The notes beneath the pieces are model-generated. The model worked only from the letters and a program-made list of their open reading frames with translations, did not search any database and had not been told where the DNA came from. A stretch of 64,000 bases of DNA from Sphingomonas faeni. Lineage in GTDB: Bacteria > Pseudomonadota > Alphaproteobacteria > Sphingomonadales > Sphingomonadaceae. The stretch spans positions 1-64,000 of the forward strand of contig NZ_QAYE01000008.1 of assembly GCF_003053745.1 (NCBI RefSeq), given 5' to 3'. The translations under genes were made by a program, and so were the position numbers. Of this stretch, positions 25,066 to 34,512 are shown piece after piece (the first letter of the stretch is position 1; every line of letters begins with the position of its first letter).

Positions 25066-25869
25066 TTAACCGGCGACGGTCATCACCGAGCCAGAATCCA
25101 CGCGGATATCCGCGCCGTTGATGAAGCTCGCACGTTCCGAGCACAGGAACACGATCGCCGACGCGACCTCTTCCGACGTCCCGCGACGCTTCAAGGTCAT
25201 CCCCGGCCGCTCTTCCTCGAGAAACGTCTCGATCGCCTCGTCGAAGCTCGTGCCCTTCTCATCGGCGCGCTTCTGCATCATCTTGTCGGTCATCGGCGTC
25301 GCGATGAACGCGGGCGAGACGGTGTTCACCAGCACGTTGTCGCAGCCGTAAGCCTTGGACAGCCCCTTCGACAGGCTGGAGATCCCCGCCTTCGACGCGC
25401 AATAGGCGAGCTCGTCGACATAGGGCTGCACCGCATCCTCCGAGCTCATCAGCACGATGCGACCCCATTTCGCGGCGCGCATCGCCGGGATCGCCTCGCG
25501 GCAGACGCGCACGGCGCCCATCAGGTTGATGTCGAGCGTCGACTGCCAGCCGGCATCGTCGACGTCGACGAAATCGCCGGTCGCGCCCGTCACGCCCGCG
25601 CAGTTGACCAGGATGTCGGGCTCGCCGAGCTGTTCGCGGACCTTGGCGAACAGGGCCTTCACGTCGTCGAGCTTGGTCAGGTCCGCCTCGACCGCGATCA
25701 CTTCGCCGTGCGCCTTAAGGTCTTCGACACTCGCGTCGAGATCGCCGCCGGGTTGGTCGGTGATTGCGACGCGGACGCCTTCCTGGAGCAGCATCCGGGC
25801 GGTTTCCTTGCCCATGCCGCTGTCCGCGCCGGTGATGAGTGCGATCTTGCCGGTGATATCGAGGTTCAT
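25066..25869 (-). CDS. SDR family oxidoreductase
   Basis: A 267-residue classical short-chain dehydrogenase/reductase. The nucleotide motif is ALITGADSGMGKETA, NCAG is at about residue 90, and the catalytic Ser lies in VLMSSED with YCASK as the Tyr-Lys pair (about residues 158-162). The Asp after the second strand (VAITDQPGGDLD) suggests NAD preference. It is 28 bp downstream of the GH15 gene on the same strand, probably the third gene of an SDR-GH15-SDR operon. Substrate unknown; sugar oxidation is an inference from the neighbour. Confidence 0.9.
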   Translation of the reverse strand: MNLDITGKIALITGADSGMGKETARMLLQEGVRVAITDQPGGDLDASVEDLKAHGEVIAVEADLTKLDDVKALFAKVREQLGEPDILVNCAGVTGATGDFVDVDDAGWQSTLDINLMGAVRVCREAIPAMRAAKWGRIVLMSSEDAVQPYVDELAYCASKAGISSLSKGLSKAYGCDNVLVNTVSPAFIATPMTDKMMQKRADEKGTSFDEAIETFLEEERPGMTLKRRGTSEEVASAIVFLCSERASFINGADIRVDSGSVMTVAG

Positions 25870-25897
25870 GCTGTCGTCCTTACGTCAGTGAAAAAGG

Positions 25898-27733
25898 TCA
25901 TGCCCATTCGCGCGGACCATCGCTGTCGAGCGCACGGTCGAGGTAGAAGGCCGCGCTGATCAGCGCCAAGTGGCTGAAGCCTTGCGGGAAATTGCCGAGG
26001 AAGCTGCCGTCCTGCGCGATCTCCTCGGCGAACAGGCCGAGATGGTTGCCATGCGCGAGCAGCTTCTCGAAGTTCAGCCGCGCCTCATCGAGGCGCCCTG
26101 CCCGCGCGAGGCATTCGACGTACCAGAACGAGCAGGCGACGAACGTCCCCTCCTGCCCCGGCAAGCCGTCGTCGATCCGGTAACGATAGACCTGCCCGTC
26201 GTCGGACAGGTCCTCGCCGATCGCCTCCAGCGTCGCGAGCCATTTGGGATCGGTCGCGCCGACGAAGCGGACCAGCGGCATCATCAGCAGCGCGCCGTCG
26301 ACCGCCAGATCCTCGGGCGCATCGCCGATCGCGCGGACGAAGCGGCCGAGATCGTCGTTCCAGAAGTTCGCCCAGATATCGTCGTGGATCGCCGTCCGCG
26401 TTTCCGACCAGCGGACCAGCGGCGCGGGGAGCGAACGCTTCTGCGCCAGCCGCACCGCGCGGTCGACCGCGACCCAGCTCATCAGGCGCGAGTGGAGATA
26501 ATGCTTGTTCGGCCCACGAACCTCCCAGATACCAGAGTCCGGCGTGTCCCACGTCTCGCAGACCTGATCGACGATCCGCCCGATCGCGACCCAGGAGTCA
26601 TGCGCGATCGGCTCGCCGTATTTGCTGCCGAGATAGGTCGCGTCGAGCAGTGCGCCGTAGATGTCGTGCTGCGTCTGGTCCTTCGCCTCGTTGCCGACGA
26701 CGATCGGGGTTGCGCCTTCGAACCCGGCAAGGTCGAGCTTGCGTTCGTCGGCGATCTCGCCGCCGTCGAGCGCGTACATGACGCCAAGATGGCCCTTCGA
26801 ACAGGCCTGCGCGCGGTCCATCGCCCAGTGGAGGAAGCCGACCGCTTCGCCTTGGTAGCCGAGCCGGAGCAGCGCGTAGACGGTGAACGAGGAGTCGCGG
26901 ATCCACGTCGCGCGATAATCCCAATTGCGGACGCCGCCATGCGCTTCGGGCAGGCCAAAGGTGGCGGCGGCGGCGATCGAGCCGTGCTTGCGCGAGGTGA
27001 GCAGCTTCAATGCCATCGCCGAGCGCTCGACCGTCTCGCGCCAACGGCCGCGGTAGCGCGACTTGCGGCTCCACGCGCGCCAATGGGCGATGTCCTTCTC
27101 GACGATAGCGTCGAGCGCGTCGGTATCGAGCGAGACGTCGTCGGGGTTGCTGAGGATCAGCGAGACGGTGTCGCCTTCGCCTAGGTGGATCTCGGCGGTC
27201 AGGTCGCAGCCGTCCGCGACCAGCGTCGCCGCGCCGTGCACCGCCAGCGCAAGGCCACTCTCGTGATCGAACATCCCGCGCGACACGTCCGCATCCGACG
27301 TCGTGACGGAGGCCGTGCGGCCCATTACGCCATAGTCGAACCGCGGGGCGCAACGGACACGGACCGTCGCCGATCCGCGCGTGCAGGTCAGCCGGCGGAC
27401 CAGCCGCGACGGCGCGTCATCCTTGTCGTTGCCGACCGGCATGAGGTCGACCAGATCGACGCTCGCCGCGTTCGCCATCCAGCGGGTCAGCAGGATGTTG
27501 GTCTCGGGCAGGTACATCTGGACGATGTTTGCGTCGGGCAGATCGGGCTCGACCGAAAAATGACCGCCTTTGTCGCCGTCGAGCAGCCGCGCGAAGACCG
27601 ACGCGCTGTCGAGGCAAGGCCAGCAGAGATAATCGATCGTGCCGGCCGTATCGACCAGCGCGATCGTCTCCAGATTACCGATCGCGCCGTGGTCCGCGAT
27701 CGATATGGCGTGCTTATCCCCAAGGTCAGCCAT
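25898..27733 (-). CDS. Glycoside hydrolase family 15 protein (glucoamylase/trehalase-like)
   Basis: A 611-residue GH15 protein with an N-terminal beta-sandwich (IADHGAIGNLETIALVDTAG) and an (alpha/alpha)6 barrel. NWDYRATWIRDSSFTVYALL is the typical substrate-binding stretch, and a C-terminal segment GQEGTFVACSFWYVECLARA carries the Glu that is usually the second catalytic acid. Such proteins in proteobacteria hydrolyse alpha-glucosidic bonds of starch-like glucans or trehalose. Start ATG overlaps the upstream SDR stop by 8 nt. Nearness to the trehalose operon makes an alpha-glucan or trehalose substrate likely, but which one cannot be read from sequence. Confidence 0.92.
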   Translation of the reverse strand: MADLGDKHAISIADHGAIGNLETIALVDTAGTIDYLCWPCLDSASVFARLLDGDKGGHFSVEPDLPDANIVQMYLPETNILLTRWMANAASVDLVDLMPVGNDKDDAPSRLVRRLTCTRGSATVRVRCAPRFDYGVMGRTASVTTSDADVSRGMFDHESGLALAVHGAATLVADGCDLTAEIHLGEGDTVSLILSNPDDVSLDTDALDAIVEKDIAHWRAWSRKSRYRGRWRETVERSAMALKLLTSRKHGSIAAAATFGLPEAHGGVRNWDYRATWIRDSSFTVYALLRLGYQGEAVGFLHWAMDRAQACSKGHLGVMYALDGGEIADERKLDLAGFEGATPIVVGNEAKDQTQHDIYGALLDATYLGSKYGEPIAHDSWVAIGRIVDQVCETWDTPDSGIWEVRGPNKHYLHSRLMSWVAVDRAVRLAQKRSLPAPLVRWSETRTAIHDDIWANFWNDDLGRFVRAIGDAPEDLAVDGALLMMPLVRFVGATDPKWLATLEAIGEDLSDDGQVYRYRIDDGLPGQEGTFVACSFWYVECLARAGRLDEARLNFEKLLAHGNHLGLFAEEIAQDGSFLGNFPQGFSHLALISAAFYLDRALDSDGPREWA

Positions 27734-28517
27734 TATCGCGGAAGCCGGGATACAGGCTCATGCCGCCGTCGATCGTCAGCGTCGATCCGACGATATAGTC
27801 CGCCGCGTCCGACACCAGGAACAGCGCCGCGCGCGCGACGTCCTCGGGGTCGCCGATCCGGCCGTAGGGGATCAGTTCGAGCAGCTTGTCCTGGTCGGCG
27901 GTCGCGTCTTCGTTGATCTCGGTCGCGATCGCGCCGGGGGCGATGCCGTTCACGCGGATGCGGTCGCCGGCGATCTCCTGCGCGAGCGTCCGCATCAGCA
28001 TCCCGCTGCCGCCCTTCGATGCGGCGTAATTGGCATGGCCCGCCCAAGGGATGACCTCGTGCACCGAACTCATGAACAGGATCTTGCCGATCGACCGGCT
28101 AACACCGCGGTCGCCCTGCTTGCGGAACCGGCGGACGGCCTCGCGCGAGACGAGGAACTGGCCGGTCAGGTTGACGTCGATGACGCGCTTCCAGTCCTCC
28201 AGCGTCAGATCGGCATAGGCTGCGGCCTTCTGCATGCCCGCGTTGGCGAAGACGATGTCGACGCCGCCGAAACGCTCGACCGTCTCGTCGAACAGCTTCA
28301 GCACCGCTGCCTCGTCCGAGGTATCCGCTTCGCACGCGAACGCCTCGCCGCCCGCCTGCTCGATCGCCTCGACCACTTCGCGCGCCTTGTCCGCGCTGCT
28401 GTTGTAGTTGACCGCAACCTTGGCGCCGGCCTTGGCGAAGGCGATCGCGGAGGCGCGGCCGAGTCCGGAGCTCGCGCCGGTAACGATCGCGGCCTGGCCT
28501 GTCAGGTCGATGTGCAT
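27726..28517 (-). CDS. SDR family oxidoreductase (glucose 1-dehydrogenase-like)
   Basis: A 263-residue short-chain dehydrogenase with AIVTGASSGLGRASA (cofactor loop), VAVNYNSSADKA after strand two (no acidic residue there, which suggests NADP), NAGM, the Ser in FMSSVHE and the Tyr-Lys pair in YAASKGG. The length and the C-terminal STLTIDGGMSLYPGFRDNG resemble glucose 1-dehydrogenases. Being first in an operon with a GH15 glucosidase, it may oxidise the released glucose to gluconolactone; that is an inference. Divergent from the catalase gene, sharing a 170-bp intergenic region. Confidence 0.88.
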   Translation of the reverse strand: MHIDLTGQAAIVTGASSGLGRASAIAFAKAGAKVAVNYNSSADKAREVVEAIEQAGGEAFACEADTSDEAAVLKLFDETVERFGGVDIVFANAGMQKAAAYADLTLEDWKRVIDVNLTGQFLVSREAVRRFRKQGDRGVSRSIGKILFMSSVHEVIPWAGHANYAASKGGSGMLMRTLAQEIAGDRIRVNGIAPGAIATEINEDATADQDKLLELIPYGRIGDPEDVARAALFLVSDAADYIVGSTLTIDGGMSLYPGFRDNG

Positions 28518-28687
28518 GGCTGGTCTTTCGCTGGGGATTGTCGCGGCTTAACGCGCGCCCTCCGGCATTTCTCCCTGCTCACGCCCTCCCCCCGCAATCT
28601 TGCTGATCTGCGTTAAGTCGCCGTTTCCGGTGCAACTCTTAGCCCGCCCCGCGCGCTGTGGGTCCTGAGAAGCTACGAGGACGGCAC

Positions 28688-30835
28688 ATGACCAAGACCA
28701 TCGCCAAGGATACCGGCACGCCACCGCAGGGCGCCAAATTCGAAACGCAGATCGGCGAAGGCGGCGAACTTCACCAGGTCGCCAGCGGCGACGGCGACGT
28801 GCTGACGACGCAGCAGGGCATCCCGGTGTTCGACGACCAGAATTCGCTCAAGGTCGGCGACCGCGGGCCGACTCTGCTCGAGGATTTCCACTTCCGCGAG
28901 AAGATTTTCCACTTCGATCATGAGCGTATCCCCGAGCGCGTCGTCCACGCGCGCGGCTATGGCGCGCACGGGACGTTCACGCTGACCGAGAGCCTGGAAG
29001 AGTTCACCAGCGCCGGCATCCTGACCGAAGTCGGCGAGCAGACGCCGATGTTCCTGCGTTTCTCGACGGTCGCGGGCAACAAGGGCTCGGCCGATCTGGC
29101 GCGCGACGTGCGCGGCTTCGCGGTGAAGTTCTACACCAAGGAAGGCAATTGGGACGTCGTCGGGAACAACATCCCGGTGTTCTTCATCCAGGACGCGATC
29201 AAGTTCCCCGACCTGATCCATGCTGCCAAGCAGGAGCCCGACCGTGGCTTTCCGCAGGCGCAGACCGCGCATGACAATTTCTGGGACTTCATCAGCCTGA
29301 CCCCGGAATCGATGCACATGGTCATGTGGATCATGTCCGACCGCACCATCCCGCGCGGCTTCCGCTTCGTCGAGGGTTTCGGCGTACACACGTTCCGCCT
29401 CGTCAATGCCGAGGGCAAGGGCACCTACGTCAAGTTCCACTTCAAGCCGAAGCTGGGCCTCCAGTCGGTCGCGTGGAACGAGGCGGTCAAGATCAATGGT
29501 GCCGATCCCGACTTCCATCGTCGCGACCTATGGGACTCGATCGACCAGGGCAATTTCCCCGAGTGGGACATGGGCGTCCAGTTGTTCGACGACGAGTTCG
29601 CTGACAGTTTTGAGTTCGACGTGCTCGACGCGACCAAGGTCATTCCCGAGGAGCAGATCCCGGTCCGCATCATCGGCAGCTTTAAGCTCGATCGCCTGGT
29701 CGACAATTTCTTCGCCGAGACCGAGCAGGTCGCGTTCTGCACGCAAAACGTCGTGCCGGGGATCGGCTTCACCAACGATCCGCTGCTGCAGGGGCGCAAC
29801 TTCTCGTATCTCGATACGCAGCTGAAGCGCCTCGGCAGCCCGAACTTCACGCATATCCCGATCAATGCGCCGAAGATCCCGGTGAACAATTACCAGCAGG
29901 ACGGCCACATGGCGATGCATGCCCGCAAGGGTCGTGCGAACTATGAGCCGAACAGCTGGGCGGGTACGCCGCGCGAGAGCCCGTCGAAGGGCTACAAGCA
30001 CTTCCCGTCGCAGGAGACGGGACGCAAGGCGCAGGTGCGATCGGCGACGTTCGCCGACCACTACAGCCAGGCGCGCCAGTTCTTCATCAGCCAGACCGCA
30101 ATCGAGCAGAAGCACATCGGCGATGCGCTGACGTTCGAGCTGTCGAAGGTCGAGCGGGTCGATATCCGCGAACTGATGGTCGGGCATCTGCTCAACATCG
30201 ACGAGAAGCTCGCGAAGACGGTTGCGACCGGTCTCGGGCTTAAGGCGATGCCGCCAAAGGCCAAGGCTGCGGTCGAGACGCGTACCGACCTGCCGGCTTC
30301 GGATGCCCTCAGCATCCTGAAGAACACCAGCGGCAGCTTCGAAGGTCGCAAGCTCGGCATCCTCGTCACCGACGGTGCTCCGGCAGCGATCGTGCAGGAC
30401 CTGGTCGACGGGATCGTCGCGGCGAAGGCCATGTACGAGATCATCGCACCGAAGGTTGCGGGTGCGACGCTCGACGACGGGACGCTCGCGGAAGGCAAGC
30501 AGAAGATTGATGGCGCGCCATCGGTGCTCTACGACGCCGTGGCGATCGTCGTGTCGGCGGACGGGGCGAAGAAGCTCGGCAAGGACAAGACCGCCAAGGA
30601 CTTCGTCAGCGACGCGTTCGGGCATGCCAAGTTCATCGGCTTCAATGCCAACGCGAAGCCGTTCCTAGAGAAGGCCGGCATCGAGGACGAGGACATGGAC
30701 GACGGCGTGATCGCGCTGAGCGGCAAGGGCGACGTCGACGCGTTCCTCAAGACGCTTGGCAAGCTCCGCATCTGGGATCGCGAACTGAACGTCGACCTCG
30801 ACGCTCCCGCGTTCGAAGATCCCGAGGCGGCTTGA
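28688..30835 (+). CDS. katE: Large-subunit catalase (HPII/KatE type)
   Basis: A 715-residue heme catalase that disproportionates hydrogen peroxide. The ATG at 28688 has GAGG upstream; a longer frame of ten codons has no support. The catalytic His lies in [14 protein letters not shown] and Asn in [10 protein letters not shown]. The heme-ligand Tyr would fall in the [14 protein letters not shown] region. Residues ~560-700 form the extra flavodoxin/GATase-like domain ([15 protein letters not shown]) typical of clade 2 catalases such as E. coli HPII. No OxyR-type or EcfG-type site is obvious upstream. The stop overlaps the TTG start of the glycosyltransferase as TTGA. Confidence 0.96.
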   Translation: MTKTIAKDTGTPPQGAKFETQIGEGGELHQVASGDGDVLTTQQGIPVFDDQNSLKVGDRGPTLLEDFHFREKIFHFDHERIPERVVHARGYGAHGTFTLTESLEEFTSAGILTEVGEQTPMFLRFSTVAGNKGSADLARDVRGFAVKFYTKEGNWDVVGNNIPVFFIQDAIKFPDLIHAAKQEPDRGFPQAQTAHDNFWDFISLTPESMHMVMWIMSDRTIPRGFRFVEGFGVHTFRLVNAEGKGTYVKFHFKPKLGLQSVAWNEAVKINGADPDFHRRDLWDSIDQGNFPEWDMGVQLFDDEFADSFEFDVLDATKVIPEEQIPVRIIGSFKLDRLVDNFFAETEQVAFCTQNVVPGIGFTNDPLLQGRNFSYLDTQLKRLGSPNFTHIPINAPKIPVNNYQQDGHMAMHARKGRANYEPNSWAGTPRESPSKGYKHFPSQETGRKAQVRSATFADHYSQARQFFISQTAIEQKHIGDALTFELSKVERVDIRELMVGHLLNIDEKLAKTVATGLGLKAMPPKAKAAVETRTDLPASDALSILKNTSGSFEGRKLGILVTDGAPAAIVQDLVDGIVAAKAMYEIIAPKVAGATLDDGTLAEGKQKIDGAPSVLYDAVAIVVSADGAKKLGKDKTAKDFVSDAFGHAKFIGFNANAKPFLEKAGIEDEDMDDGVIALSGKGDVDAFLKTLGKLRIWDRELNVDLDAPAFEDPEAA

Positions 30836-31932
30836 TCGCTTCGTTCAAACTTGGATCGTCGCCACCGTACGCTCAGCGTGCGGTGGCGATCGCCATTCCG
30901 GTCAAGAACGAAGACCAGTATCTGCTTGGCTGCCTCGACGCGCTGGATCGTGCCGCGGGGCGGTATGGCGGCAAGGTCGTCATCGTCGCGATGGCGAACG
31001 ACTGTACCGATGGCACAATCGATATCCTGACGAACTGGCGGCCGACGCATGCGACGCTTGCATGGTCCGCCGTTTCGCTTTTACCGGGTGCGCGCCACGC
31101 CGGTTGGGCACGCCGCCTTGCGCTTGACGCTGGTGCTGCGCTGCTCACGCAACATACCGATCTCCTGATGTCCACCGATGCGGACACGAACGTCTCCGCG
31201 GACTGGATCGTGCGGATCGTCGCGCATATCGATGCGGGTAACGACGCCGTGGCCGGTCGCGCGCTGACGCTTCGGTCCGACCGTGCGAGCCTTGGCGCGG
31301 CGGCACGGCGGCGGCTCGATCAGCTCGGGCGCTATTATACCGCGCTGGATTATCTCCGCACGCGCGCCGAGACCGAAGCGCATGATCCCTGGCCACGCCA
31401 TTTCTACGAGGGCGGCGCGAGTATCGCGGTGACGCACGCCATGTACCGCCGGATCGGTGGCGCCCCTACCCCACCCGTTGCGGAGGACCGCGCGCTGTTC
31501 GATCGGATCCGGGCGCATGGCGGGCAGGTCCGGCACCCGCTCGACGTCCGCGTCTTCACGTCTTGCAGAATTTCAGGCCGCGCGCCGGGCGGCATGGCGG
31601 ACGCGGTCGCGCGGTGGATCGACCAGCCGGTCGACGCGCCGCTGCACGAGACGTATGCGGTGACGGCGGCGCTAAATCCGGCCGCCGCGAGCCCGGGCGA
31701 TCAGCTCAGCTTCGCGACATTGCCCGATGCGATCCGCGAGGCGCAGACGCTGATCCGCCTAACGCGCGTCTTCCAGTCGCCAGAGGTCGAGACGATACGC
31801 TTCGTGCCGATCGCTGCGAACGACCGTGACACGATCACCGAGCGCGGCGTGCAGTTCGGCGACGGCATCGTCCCCGCTTTTGGGATAGTCGGTCTCGCCG
31901 ATCCAGTGGACCAGCATCACATACCCGCCTGA
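30832..31932 (+). CDS. Family 2 glycosyltransferase
   Basis: A 366-residue GT2 (GT-A fold). [21 protein letters not shown] is the nucleotide-binding start, [16 protein letters not shown] holds a DAD (DxD-type) metal site, and [17 protein letters not shown] plus [11 protein letters not shown] holds the downstream catalytic ED region. No membrane helices are seen, so it is not a processive synthase. The start is a TTG overlapping the catalase stop. The last ~58 residues are read antisense to the end of the methyltransferase gene (174 bp overlap). It converges on a dehydrogenase-deacetylase-methyltransferase operon, and the four may act on one sugar product. Donor and acceptor are unknown. Confidence 0.88.
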   Translation: MIASFKLGSSPPYAQRAVAIAIPVKNEDQYLLGCLDALDRAAGRYGGKVVIVAMANDCTDGTIDILTNWRPTHATLAWSAVSLLPGARHAGWARRLALDAGAALLTQHTDLLMSTDADTNVSADWIVRIVAHIDAGNDAVAGRALTLRSDRASLGAAARRRLDQLGRYYTALDYLRTRAETEAHDPWPRHFYEGGASIAVTHAMYRRIGGAPTPPVAEDRALFDRIRAHGGQVRHPLDVRVFTSCRISGRAPGGMADAVARWIDQPVDAPLHETYAVTAALNPAAASPGDQLSFATLPDAIREAQTLIRLTRVFQSPEVETIRFVPIAANDRDTITERGVQFGDGIVPAFGIVGLADPVDQHHIPA

Positions 31933-32349
31933 CGCCGCCGCCGAGCGGACATACGCGGCCAGCCGGACGATGTCGGCGCTGTCCCAGTAATACACCACTT
32001 CCGACAGCAGGATCAGGTCGAACGTCCCTGCCGGAGCGTCTTCGGGAAGTCGGCGCTGCTCGATGCGAACATGGGGTTGGTCCGCGCACCGTTGGCGCGC
32101 AGCCGCGACCGCGGTTTTGGAGACGTCGAGCGCGAGCAATGCATCGCATCGAGCCCCGAGCCGTGCGGTCAGGACACCGTTCGCGCAACCGACCTCCAAC
32201 GCGCTCTCGAACCGGTCCTTCGGCAACGCGGTCAATGTCTCGTCATACTTCGCGGCCTCGTACGGGCTGGTCTCGAACTCCCACGGGTCGCCCTTGTCCT
32301 TGTAGAGCGCCTCGAAATATTCGGGCTCGATCGAGTGTTCACGGCGCAT
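31759..32349 (-). CDS. NodS-like SAM-dependent methyltransferase
   Basis: A 196-residue class I methyltransferase. It opens with EYFEALYKDKGDPWEFETSP, the entry motif of the NodS group; SAM-binding motif I is ALEVGCANGVLTARL and the motif near residue 115 is FDLILLSEVVYYW. NodS N-methylates a deacetylated chito-oligosaccharide amine in Nod factor synthesis. This gene overlaps a PIG-L deacetylase gene by 11 nt, so methylation of an amine exposed by that deacetylase is a reasonable inference. Its 3' end overlaps the convergent glycosyltransferase gene. Confidence 0.88.
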   Translation of the reverse strand: MRREHSIEPEYFEALYKDKGDPWEFETSPYEAAKYDETLTALPKDRFESALEVGCANGVLTARLGARCDALLALDVSKTAVAAARQRCADQPHVRIEQRRLPEDAPAGTFDLILLSEVVYYWDSADIVRLAAYVRSAAASGGYVMLVHWIGETDYPKSGDDAVAELHAALGDRVTVVRSDRHEAYRLDLWRLEDAR

Positions 32350-33091
32350 CGCGGGTCTCCAGCAACAGGGTGCTCGGCCGATCCATCAGCCGCATCATCG
32401 CGTCGGGCAGCCGGAAGTTCTCGCGCGCACCGACGATCCGCCCGCCGCGCTGGCTCCGGTGGCACGTCATCGCGCGACGCTGTCTGGGACGACCGGATGC
32501 GGTGGCGATCGAGACGATGCGCGCACCGCGCAAGCGCTCGGTCAGGTCGGGGACGGTCCAGCCCCAGACAAGATACTGCCAGAGACGGCAATGCGCGCGC
32601 CGTGCCACTGCCTCGGCGAGTGCGGCTGCGGCCTCGTGATCGCAATGCGGTTCGCCGGACCAAGTCACGGCGATCTGGCGGACGCCGCGAGCATTGCACC
32701 ACGCGGCCAATCGATCGACGCTGCGCACGAACAGCGGATCGCCCTTTGATGCCGGCGACGCGTCGGGCCAATCTAGATAGAGCGCGTCCTGCTCGCCACC
32801 CAGGGCCTTCAACGCCGCCTGCGCTTCGCCGCGCCGCAGCCCCGCGATCCGTTTTTCACTCCAGCCCGGCGCATTGGGATGCGATCCAGAGCCATTGGTC
32901 AGGAACGCGGTATGAACACGTCCGCCGGCCGCCGTCACCGAGGCGATGAACGCGCCGCATCCGAGCGTCTCGTCATCGGGATGCGGCGCTAGCACGAGCC
33001 AAGGCCCCTGCCCCGCCGCCGTCTCGGCCGATAGCCGCCGTGCGCGCCGCGTGAGATTGCTCCAGGCCTTGCCGCCCGGTGCTACCACCAC
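32339..33091 (-). CDS. PIG-L family N-deacetylase
   Basis: A 250-residue zinc-dependent deacetylase. The zinc and catalytic motif APHPDDETLGCGAF appears at about residues 34-47, and the second zinc His in GEPHCDHEAAAAL. PIG-L/LmbE enzymes remove acetyl groups from N-acetylglucosamine units in lipid- or antibiotic-linked sugars. Start is GTG, overlapping the end of the acyl-CoA dehydrogenase gene by 10 nt. Position between a dehydrogenase and a NodS-like methyltransferase suggests a small pathway that de-N-acetylates a sugar and then methylates it. No signal peptide is present, so it acts in the cytoplasm. Confidence 0.9.
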   Translation of the reverse strand: MVVAPGGKAWSNLTRRARRLSAETAAGQGPWLVLAPHPDDETLGCGAFIASVTAAGGRVHTAFLTNGSGSHPNAPGWSEKRIAGLRRGEAQAALKALGGEQDALYLDWPDASPASKGDPLFVRSVDRLAAWCNARGVRQIAVTWSGEPHCDHEAAAALAEAVARRAHCRLWQYLVWGWTVPDLTERLRGARIVSIATASGRPRQRRAMTCHRSQRGGRIVGARENFRLPDAMMRLMDRPSTLLLETRDAP

Positions 33092-34167
33092 CGATCGTCG
33101 CCCCAGCAGTCATCCTCCAGCCACGCCGCCGCCGCCCGGTCGCGCGCCTGATCGGGGACCGGCTGGCGCAGGTACAGCCCGAGATCGCGCGTGATCCGGT
33201 CGATCCGGCTGGCCGCGAAGAACGATGCGGTGCCCACCGAGCGCGCCGCCGCTTCCATCGTCTTCAAGCCCGCTTCCTCGACCACGCCGCGTGTCATCAA
33301 CACCATCGGGATGGCGTCGCTCGCCTGCGCCTCGGCCAGATGCGCCGCCTGGCGCACCCACAAGCCTGCGCTCCGCGTTTCGGTCAGGCAGGCGGCAAAC
33401 CGCGCGCGCTGGATCGGATCCGCCCCCTTGCCGGTTGCGACGAGGTGATCGCGCAGATGCCGGACGAGTGCCTCGACCGCGCCGAGCTGGACCGCCGTGA
33501 ACCGCCACGCGCCCGCGCTGAAGCGTGGCTCGCGTTCATAGTCGTTCGGCGCACCGATCACGCCTTCGCGACCGATCTCCATACCCGTGAAGTCGAACCG
33601 CCCGCTGCACGTGCCGCGCATCCCGCGGACCTGCCAGCCGGAATTGTCGGTCCGCGCAGTCTCGCCCGCGATCGGGACCAGCACGAGTTGCTTGTCGCCA
33701 TTCGCGTCGCGCGCGGTCACCAGGATGCGATCGAGATGCCCGGCCCCGGTCGCAAAGCTCTTCGCGCCGTCGAGCGTCCAGCGATCGTTGCCCGCCGCGT
33801 GGATCGCGAGCCCCGGCGCCGGTTCGGTATTCCAGACGCCGAAGACCTTGCCGGCCGCGAGATCCGCATCGAGCGCCTTGCGCTGCGCGTCGTTGCCGTA
33901 GGTCGCGACGAGCTGGACGGCGTTCACATGGCCTTCGAACACGCGCCCGAGGCTGAGGTCGGCGCCGCCGATCGCGCGGAGGACGTCGAGCAGCGCGTCG
34001 GTCTGCACGCCCGTGCCAAGCGTCTTGAATGCGGCCAGCGCGCCCGCGCCGTGGAGGTCGGCTATCCGCTCCGCCGGGAATGTCTCGTGCGAATTGTCCT
34101 GGTCCCATGCCGCGGCGAGGTGCCGGACGGTCTCCAGGACGGTCCAGCCGGTTGGATATGTGGTCAG
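33082..34167 (-). CDS. Acyl-CoA dehydrogenase family protein with a non-AUG start
   Basis: A flavoprotein dehydrogenase of the ACAD fold, about 361 residues in this model. HVNAVQLVATYG, FGVWNTEPAPGLAI and the mid-domain beta region are visible; the C-terminal helical domain carries TETRSAGLWVRQAAHLAEA. The first conventional start is a GTG at 34008, but the same frame stays open and protein-like for 53 more codons (TGWTVLETVRHLAAAWDQDN, then ADLHGAG), up to a CTG at 34167 preceded at 8 nt by GGGGA. I therefore extend it. No ATG, GTG or TTG lies in that extension. First gene of the ACAD-deacetylase-methyltransferase operon. The substrate is unknown and may be an acyl chain on the sugar product. 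Confidence 0.8.
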   Translation of the reverse strand: MTTYPTGWTVLETVRHLAAAWDQDNSHETFPAERIADLHGAGALAAFKTLGTGVQTDALLDVLRAIGGADLSLGRVFEGHVNAVQLVATYGNDAQRKALDADLAAGKVFGVWNTEPAPGLAIHAAGNDRWTLDGAKSFATGAGHLDRILVTARDANGDKQLVLVPIAGETARTDNSGWQVRGMRGTCSGRFDFTGMEIGREGVIGAPNDYEREPRFSAGAWRFTAVQLGAVEALVRHLRDHLVATGKGADPIQRARFAACLTETRSAGLWVRQAAHLAEAQASDAIPMVLMTRGVVEEAGLKTMEAAARSVGTASFFAASRIDRITRDLGLYLRQPVPDQARDRAAAAWLEDDCWGDDRWW

Positions 34168-34175
34168 TGGCCGAG

Positions 34176-34180
34176 TCCCC
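34176..34180 (-). promoter_or_regulatory. Shine-Dalgarno-like GGGGA before a CTG codon
   Basis: GGGGA lies 8 nt upstream of the CTG at 34167-34165, the only near-cognate codon that includes the conserved N-terminus of the acyl-CoA dehydrogenase. Confidence 0.4.
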
Positions 34181-34352
34181 GTGAAACCGATGGCGGTACG
34201 CCAGCTTCATCACACAGAACGCGGGACGTAGCCCAGCGTTGCGTATCGCCGCCGTGGGAAGCGGAACTAATTTTCCGCGTACGACACCGCCGCCGAACCT
34301 TTGGTTAACGCTTGGCCGGCATACTCCGATCGAACGGAAAGGATCGGATTCG

Positions 34353-34508
34353 ATGGCACGCGAACAGGACGTCTTCACGCTTGTCGGCAAGCATATGCAG
34401 ATCGACCAGCCGTCGCTTCGCGGGCGTCGTTGCGATAGCGATATGCCGCCGATCGCGGACCTGATCCGTCGGATCGACCGCGCGCTCTTGGAACGCCGCG
34501 CGGCCTGA
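34353..34508 (+). CDS. Small hypothetical protein, 51 residues
   Basis: A short soluble, charged protein (MAREQDVFTLVGKHMQIDQP start; PIADLIRRIDRALLERRAA end) with third codon positions rich in G/C like neighbouring genes. AAGGAT lies about 9 nt before the ATG. I recognise no family; the C-terminal helix is amphipathic and could mediate binding. It ends 4 nt before the convergent gene's stop. Confidence 0.5.
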   Translation: MAREQDVFTLVGKHMQIDQPSLRGRRCDSDMPPIADLIRRIDRALLERRAA

Positions 34509-34512
34509 ACGC

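Noticed and set aside
28518..28687. EcfG or OxyR site before katE
   Set aside because: There is no GGAAC on either strand (only GGAAAC without a matching -10), and no convincing OxyR pattern.
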